A DNA stretch of 54,164 nucleotides from contig JACMME010000173.1 in the NCBI GenBank assembly GCA_014379205.1, forward strand, positions 1 to 54,164, given 5' to 3'. The notes under the pieces are model-generated. The model saw only the letters and a program-made list of their open reading frames with translations. It had not been told where the DNA came from and did no database searches. Both the position numbers and the translations under genes were made by a program. The stretch comes from Gemmatimonadaceae bacterium. GTDB lineage: Bacteria > Gemmatimonadota > Gemmatimonadetes > Gemmatimonadales > Gemmatimonadaceae. Shown here in pieces: positions 49,430 to 54,164 of the stretch. Numbering within the stretch: position 1 is the first letter of the stretch; every line of letters starts with the position of its first letter.

Positions 49430-49512
49430 AAGATTGCGGAAACTACCGCTAACGAGTCGCTGGATCCGCAACGCTCAGTTCGCAGTTTCCGCAATCCGCA
49501 ATCCGCAATCTT
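49430..49512. repeat. Inverted heptamer element, GCGGATT class, left arm degenerate
   Basis: The left arm (49430-49442) is a single AGATTGCGGAAAC. The right arm (49463-49512) shows GATCCGC, CGCAGTT and three CGCAATC units. It sits between the convergent PLDc_N-like and ferredoxin genes. Confidence 0.8.
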
Positions 49513-49517
49513 TCCTC

Positions 49518-49781
49518 CTATCTCGTGGGCCGCGTCGGCGGCGCGTCGCTCTCGAACACCTCTGCGTTTTTCTTGATGTAGCTCTTCAGGTGCACGGGGA
49601 CATCTTCCTCGGGAAAAATCGCCGTCACGGGGCACTCGGGCTCGCAGGCACCGCAGTCAATGCATTCGCCCGGGTGAATGTAAAGTTGATCTGGTCCCTC
49701 ATAAATACAGTCAACGGGACACACGTCCACGCAGGCCTTATCTTTGAGATCGATGCATGCTTCGGTGATGATGTACGTCAT
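49518..49781 (-). CDS. fdxA: 7Fe ferredoxin
   Basis: An 87-residue ferredoxin with the FdxA arrangement. The first cluster region is C9-x7-C17-x3-C21-P-V-D-C25 and the second C40-I-D-C43-G-A-C46-E-P-E-C50-P. This corresponds to one [3Fe-4S] and one [4Fe-4S] cluster. The phrases A-C-V-D-V-C-P-V-D-C-I and L-Y-I-H-P-G-E-C-I-D-C-G-A-C are near-identical to family consensus. It is a small cytoplasmic electron carrier. The gene is divergent from the D-aminoacylase gene and converges on the small membrane-protein gene. Confidence 0.95.
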   Translation of the reverse strand: MTYIITEACIDLKDKACVDVCPVDCIYEGPDQLYIHPGECIDCGACEPECPVTAIFPEEDVPVHLKSYIKKNAEVFESDAPPTRPTR

Positions 49782-49900
49782 ATTGTGCCTCGATAAACCT
49801 CGATGGCGTTATGCTGCGCTGCGGAACTGCTACTTCTCGCGGCACGGAGATCCCCTGGAATCACCACGTACTCTGCTCCACCGCGCGACGGGATAAGATA

Positions 49901-51537
49901 ATGCCAAAATCTCAAACGCGCACTCACATCATGCACGTCATCGGCGGGTGGCTCTTCGTCGCCGGTTTTGGCGTCGTTAGGATCGAAGCACAGGCGGCCG
50001 CGACACCGCGGCCGCCGTACGATCTTGTAATCAGAGGCGGCACGGTTGTCGACGGTTCTGGCGCGCCCCGCGTGCGTGCCGATGTCGCCATCCGCGGCGA
50101 TCAGATCGTACGCGTCGACTCCCGGATTCCCCGCGATTCCGCGGCGCGCATCATCGAAGCGCGCGGACTTGTTGTCGCGCCCGGATTCATCGATAGCCAC
50201 GCCCATGTCACCGCGTTGGCCGGCAATCCGCTCGCGGAGAATTTCCTGCGTCAGGGAATCACCACCATTCTGGCTTCGCTGCATTCCCAGGACCAACCCT
50301 GGCCGCTCGGCGAGTATGCGGCGGCACTGCGCGCGGCGCCGAACATCGGCTTCTTCGCCGGGCACAGCTGGATTCGCAAGCGAGTGCTCGGACTCGAGAA
50401 CCGCGCGCCCACACCAGCCGAGCTGTCGCACATGGAGGCGCTCGTCGATTCCTCGATGGCGCAAGGGGCGCTCGGACTCGCCACCGGATTGGAGTACGTT
50501 CCTGCGAACTTCGCCTCCACCGAGGAGCTCGTCGCCCTTGCGCGCGTCGCTTCGCGTCGCGGCGGCATCTACGTCACGCACATGCGCGATGAAGGACTGG
50601 CGTTCTCACATCGATCGATGAGACGATACGCATCGCCCGCGAAGCTTCGATCCCCGTGCAAATCAGCCACCACAAGGTGGCCGGCGCCGCGCAGTTTGGG
50701 TGGAGCAGACGAACGCTCGCTAAGATCGACTCCGCGCGCACGGCGGGGATGGACGTATCGCTCGACGTGTATCCGTACACCGCATTCAGTACCGTCTCGG
50801 ACGTCCTGCTCCCGGCGTGGGCGCTGGCGGGTGGCGACTCGGCGTTCGCGGCGCGGATCGCCAATCGCGGCACGCGCGACCGTATCGAAACCGAGATGCA
50901 GCGCATCTTTCCGGAGCAGGCTGGCGCCGGTCTCGCGAGCGTTCAGTTTCGAGAAGTGCCGTCGAATCCAGAATACTCGGGCAAGACACTCGCCGACTTC
51001 GTGCGCGCTCGCGGGCACGCCCCAACCATAGCGTCTGGCGTGCGCGCGGTGATCGAGCTGCAACTCCACGGTGGCTTCACAGCCATCTACCACAGCATGG
51101 ATGAGCCGGATGTGGAACGCATCCTCCGCCACGCATCGACCATGATCGACAGTGACGGGGATCTCGTCGGACTCGGCGTCGGCTGGCCGCATCCGCGCAG
51201 TTACGGCGCGTTCCCCCGCGTGCTCGCCCGGTATGTACGTGAGCGAAGGGTGCTTACGCTCGAGGAGGCGATTCGCAAGATGACGTCGATGCCCGCGCGA
51301 CAGATCGGACAACGGGACCGCGGCCTCGTGCGCGCCGGAATGTTCGCCGATGTCGTTGTCTTCGACGCAGAGCGTATCCGGGACGTGGCGACCTATACCG
51401 ACCCGCATCATTTTGCGGTGGGCGTCATCCATGTACTCGTAAATGGCGTCGCCGTCATCGACCGGGGTGCAGTCACAGGCGCAATACCTGGTCGTGCGCT
51501 CACTTCTGTGCCGCGACCGGGACGAGTGACCCATTGA
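49901..51537 (+). pseudogene. N-acyl-D-amino-acid deacylase (amidohydrolase family), frameshifted
   Basis: One amidohydrolase gene in two frames. From ATG 49901 (signal peptide ending near E-A-Q) the frame encodes the N-terminal part with P-G-F-I-D-S-H-A-H-V (first metal His pair), G-A-L-G-L-A-T-G-L-E-Y-V-P and Y-V-T-H-M-R-D-E-G. Just after, at about 50600-50630, the homology moves to another frame, which resumes with I-D-E-T-I-R-I-A-R-E-A and continues through Q-I-S-H-H-K (further metal His) to S-D-G-D-L and the conserved end near 51537. A net loss of one base explains the shift. Family members hydrolyse N-acyl-D-amino acids or related amides. Either the gene is broken or the sequence has a base error; the remaining protein is well conserved, which favours a recent event or error. 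Confidence 0.85.
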
Positions 51538-51551
51538 ACACCAAAGGACCA

Positions 51552-52685
51552 ATGAGCCGTTCCGTCGTCAAGTCGAACATAATGATCCTGGCATGCCTGC
51601 TTGTCGCACCTCTGCTCGGAGTGCATGCGCAGACCCGGCCGCCCGCGACGATCTCGCGCGATTCCATTACATCCCGGCTCGCGGATCTGCGAAGGATTCA
51701 CACTCCGGAAGGGATAGAGGTTCTCGAACAAATCGATGTTGGCGGGACAAAGCAGTGGATCTCAATCCGTGGTCTCAACCTGGCAAACCCGGTGCTGCTT
51801 GTGATCCACGGCGGTCCGGGTAGCCCGCTCATGGGATCGAGCTGGGCGTTCCAGAAGCCGTGGGAGGACTTCTTCACCGTGGTACAGTGGGAACAGCGCG
51901 GTGTGGGGAAGAACTTCGTCGGTACTGACACGGCGGCGGTCGGTAAGACGCTGTCCAACGAGCGGCTGACGCAGGACGCCGAGGAGGTCGTCGCGTATCT
52001 GCGACGGCGCCTGAGCAAGGACAAGATCGTAGTGATGGGCTTCTCATGGGGAACGATCATGGGCACGCGCCTCGCTCTGCGGCGTCCCGAATGGTTGTAT
52101 GCGTACGTCGGAGTCGGGCAGTCGGCAGTGGACGGTGAGCGCTACCTGTACGAGCGCGTAGTCGGCATTGCGAACGCAAGAAGAGACACTGCCGCAATCC
52201 GCGAACTGCGCGAGGTCGCGCCGTACCCGGGACCAAAGGCGGACCTGACGAAGGCGCTCCTCGTTCGGAAATACGCCCGCCGGTACGACGGCGGGTGGTA
52301 CGGCAAGCCCGATTTCAAGCTGTACTTCTCGCTGCCCGAGTGGGGGCCGGAGTACACGCAGGCAGACGTCGACGCTCATCTGAAGGGCATGCGTTGGGCG
52401 GGGGAGCACGTGGTCGAGGACCCGGACGCCGACACCCCCGCCGACCAGCGCGACACGTTCAAGGTGCCGGTGATTCTAATGATGGGGTGGTATGACCTGC
52501 ACACGCCGCACGACGCAGCCAAGGCCTACTTCGCCCGGATCGACGCGCCGGCCAAGAAGTTCATCACTTTCGAGCGCAGCGCCCACTTCCTCATGTTCGA
52601 GGAACCGGGCCGATTCCTGGTGACGCTGGTGAACGAGGTTCTGCCTCTGACGGGGGAGCGGCCGACGTTCAAGCGGCTGCAGTAA
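51552..52685 (+). CDS. Secreted alpha/beta hydrolase, proline iminopeptidase-like
   Basis: A 377-residue protein from ATG 51552, supported by AAAGGA 3 bp upstream; a TTG at 51534 overlapping the previous stop is less likely. A signal peptide covers about 1-26 (I-M-I-L-A-C-L-L-V-A-P-L-L-G, cleavage near V-H-A-Q). The hydrolase core has H-G-G-P-G-S (86-91), Q-R-G-V-G-K, nucleophile S165 in G-F-S-W-G-T, Asp in G-W-Y-D-L-H-T-P and His in S-A-H-F-L-M-F-E. H-G-G-P-G plus G-x-S-W-G is characteristic of S33 aminopeptidases, so cleavage of N-terminal residues from peptides is likely. It is directly downstream of the D-aminoacylase gene, and both may scavenge peptides or cell-wall fragments. Confidence 0.88.
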   Translation: MSRSVVKSNIMILACLLVAPLLGVHAQTRPPATISRDSITSRLADLRRIHTPEGIEVLEQIDVGGTKQWISIRGLNLANPVLLVIHGGPGSPLMGSSWAFQKPWEDFFTVVQWEQRGVGKNFVGTDTAAVGKTLSNERLTQDAEEVVAYLRRRLSKDKIVVMGFSWGTIMGTRLALRRPEWLYAYVGVGQSAVDGERYLYERVVGIANARRDTAAIRELREVAPYPGPKADLTKALLVRKYARRYDGGWYGKPDFKLYFSLPEWGPEYTQADVDAHLKGMRWAGEHVVEDPDADTPADQRDTFKVPVILMMGWYDLHTPHDAAKAYFARIDAPAKKFITFERSAHFLMFEEPGRFLVTLVNEVLPLTGERPTFKRLQ

Positions 52686-52686
52686 A

Positions 52687-52830
52687 GCAGGGAGTAGGGT
52701 TGGGAAAAAGGATTGCGGATTGCGGATTGCGGATAACTTCGCACTTAGGAATCGCAATCTCGGAGTCGCTTAATTCGCAGTTTGTCCGCAGTCCGCAATC
52801 CGCAATCCTTTCCTACCCCCGACTCCTACT
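52687..52830. repeat. Inverted heptamer element, composite GGGAGTA + GCGGATT class
   Basis: Left arm 52687-52733 begins with GGGAGTAGGGTTGGG and continues with three GGATTGC units. Right arm 52773-52830 has TCCGCAA units first and CCCCGACTCCTACTC last, the mirror order. It lies between the convergent hydrolase and BNR-repeat genes. Confidence 0.92.
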
Positions 52831-54164
52831 CTTTCACTACCACCGCCGGGACTCCTCGTTCCTTCACAAGCGCGTTGAATCCGGTCACGCTGCGTTCGAG
52901 TATTTCTTTCACCGTTTTGTTGCTTTCGGTCCAGGCCTCATCGAGGCTCGCGATCCGTTCACGCATTCCCTGTGTTACCGGCGCATCCGCACCATCCAAA
53001 CCCTCCGCCAGGAAGAGGTATTGGTCGCTCAGGCCGTTGCGGAAGTTGATGACATCCTGAAATGTCTTGCTCCTCGGCTGGATGAGTCTTCCCTCGATTG
53101 CGTCCACCTGGGCTACGAGCGCCTTGCCCGCTTTGCCAATGGTATCGCCCCCCGGCTTGTCTTTCATCCGGTTTACCAGGGCGTTCACCTGGTCGCGTAC
53201 TTCACGCAGGCCGATCGCCGACTGGTGGATTTCGTTCACCCGCGTGTAAATCGCCGAGATCATTTGCTGTTGCGCGGCGAGTTCAGCATCGGTGAGGTTC
53301 ACGCGAGGGTCGGAAGCCACTTGCAAAGGTTGAGTCAGCAAGGTCCTCCCCGCGGTGAGCCGCACGCTGTATGTGCCGGCCGGTACCCGATAGCCCTGCG
53401 GACTACCAAGGAGCAAGATGCCGGGCACGCGGGAAATGTTCTCCCGGCGGAGATCCCACACGGCGCGATTGAGTCCGCGCGTCGCGGACAGGGCTTTCGG
53501 CGCCTGGGCACCGGGAGCTTCGACTGCTTTTTGCTTCTCGCTCGTGAGCTTTCTAACAACGGCTCCAGACGCATCCATAAACTCGAGAGTGACATACGTG
53601 CTGGAATCGGGCACCTGCGGCAGCCAGTAGTAAATGATGGCGCCAGGCGGCGGATTCTGTCCCCTGGAAGTTTCCGTGTCACCTTCTCCGTAAACCCGAA
53701 AGGTTCGCCTGGGCTTGAACAATTGTGCGCTTGTACGCGCGGAGCTGGTGTGCTCCCGCAATGGGCTGAGGTCATCCAGAATCCAGAACGCCCGACCCTC
53801 CGTGGACGCTACAAGATCATCTTCGCGTATCTGAAGGTCCGTCACGGGAACCGTTGGAAGGTTGAGCTGCAGGGGTTCCCAGAAAGCACCTCCATCGAAT
53901 GACATATACGCTCCGGTCTCCGCGCCGGCGTACAGCAGATTTTTTCTGACGGGATCCTCCCGCACTACGCGTACGACGTCTCCGTCTCGAATGCCATTCA
54001 CCATGCGTGCCCATGTACGGCCGTAGTCCGTCGTCTTGAAGATGTGCGGCGTGTTGTCATTCCATTTGTGCTTACTGAAAGCGATGAATGCGGTCGCCTT
54101 GTCGTGCGGCGAGGCTTCCACAGTGTTGACCATGCCCTCCCCCAACCCGCGCGGCGAGACATTC
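52826..54164 (-). CDS. BNR-repeat/sortilin-like exoprotein, C-terminal part (partial)
   Basis: The C-terminal 446 or so residues of a protein that continues beyond the window. The first part shows BNR/WD40-like blades: I-F-K-T-T-D-Y-G-R-T-W near the window end, N-L-L-Y-A-G-A-E-T-G-A-Y-M-S-F-D-G-G and L-V-A-S-T-E-G-R-A-F-W-I-L-D-D. A beta-sandwich-like region follows (about 195-280) and the final 150 residues are helical (A-A-Q-Q-Q-M-I-S-A-I-Y-T-R-V-N-E-I and later). Large secreted proteins of this plan (VPS10/sortilin-like BNR) are frequent in Gemmatimonadota and relatives, by recollection; their role is unknown. No catalytic motif is visible. It converges on the hydrolase gene. Confidence 0.85.
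   Translation of the reverse strand, partial: NVSPRGLGEGMVNTVEASPHDKATAFIAFSKHKWNDNTPHIFKTTDYGRTWARMVNGIRDGDVVRVVREDPVRKNLLYAGAETGAYMSFDGGAFWEPLQLNLPTVPVTDLQIREDDLVASTEGRAFWILDDLSPLREHTSSARTSAQLFKPRRTFRVYGEGDTETSRGQNPPPGAIIYYWLPQVPDSSTYVTLEFMDASGAVVRKLTSEKQKAVEAPGAQAPKALSATRGLNRAVWDLRRENISRVPGILLLGSPQGYRVPAGTYSVRLTAGRTLLTQPLQVASDPRVNLTDAELAAQQQMISAIYTRVNEIHQSAIGLREVRDQVNALVNRMKDKPGGDTIGKAGKALVAQVDAIEGRLIQPRSKTFQDVINFRNGLSDQYLFLAEGLDGADAPVTQGMRERIASLDEAWTESNKTVKEILERSVTGFNALVKERGVPAVVVKE

Overview
The window is 54 kb of GC-rich, gene-dense bacterial chromosome with about 48 protein genes. No tRNA, rRNA, CRISPR array, transposase or phage gene was seen. Short secreted lipoproteins of the 'C-G-D-D-N-G-T-G-P...G-T-Y-x-L-R' kind, a double KaiC-like ATPase paired with a histidine kinase, a DPP IV-like S9 peptidase, BNR and LVIVD repeat exoproteins and heptamer-rich intergenic DNA together suggest a soil or sediment Gemmatimonadota bacterium. 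That assignment is an inference; no marker gene was checked.

Layout. 38-4242: an OsmC-like protein, then a minus-strand serine operon (serB, class V aminotransferase, serA) that covers the route from 3-phosphoglycerate to serine. 4362-8126: minus-strand signalling operon (small helical protein, double-domain KaiC-like ATPase, PAS/GAF histidine kinase). 8465-15578: TPR exoprotein, rsgA, an unknown gene and proline dehydrogenase in one coupled operon, then a DPP IV-like peptidase and two lipoproteins. 15763-20990: beta-oxidation pair fadI-fadJ, divergent from glycerol-3-phosphate dehydrogenase. 21235-26536: greA, a lipoprotein with a visible promoter, an MBL-fold hydrolase, a membrane protein, and a LOG protein translationally coupled to a deoxyhypusine-synthase-like enzyme. 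26880-37352: phosphodiesterase, LVIVD exoprotein, dihaem cytochrome c, queG and a partner, an alpha/beta hydrolase, a matrixin-type protease, a thioredoxin-reductase-like flavoprotein and an APP1-type phosphatase. 37591-42218: ECF sigma, anti-sigma and double-PDZ operon, divergent from a serine hydrolase with a long basic tail. 42349-54164: sufT-like, rnd, AI-2E transporter, PLP enzyme, alpha/beta hydrolase, split transketolase, a small membrane protein, 7Fe ferredoxin, a frameshifted D-aminoacylase, a secreted peptidase-like hydrolase and the end of a BNR-repeat protein.

The strongest unexplained signal is between the genes. About twenty loci carry degenerate tandem repeats that all have a 7-bp period but belong to several sequence classes (GCGGATT, GCGAACT, CCAGGAA, GGGGGAT, GGGAATC, GGTGCTC). 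Most form inverted pairs: a purine-rich arm, a spacer of roughly 5-150 bp, then the complementary pyrimidine-rich arm. They occupy seven of the eight convergent gene junctions; the eighth has only 12 bp of space. Arms often run into stop codons, and one supplies the start of a gene. When an arm mixes classes, the partner arm can repeat the order in mirror image. They look like a family of gene-end hairpins maintained by an unknown mechanism.

Translational coupling (ATGA or TAATG overlaps) is frequent and defines most operons proposed here. All functions are read from motifs by eye; no database search or folding calculation was run.
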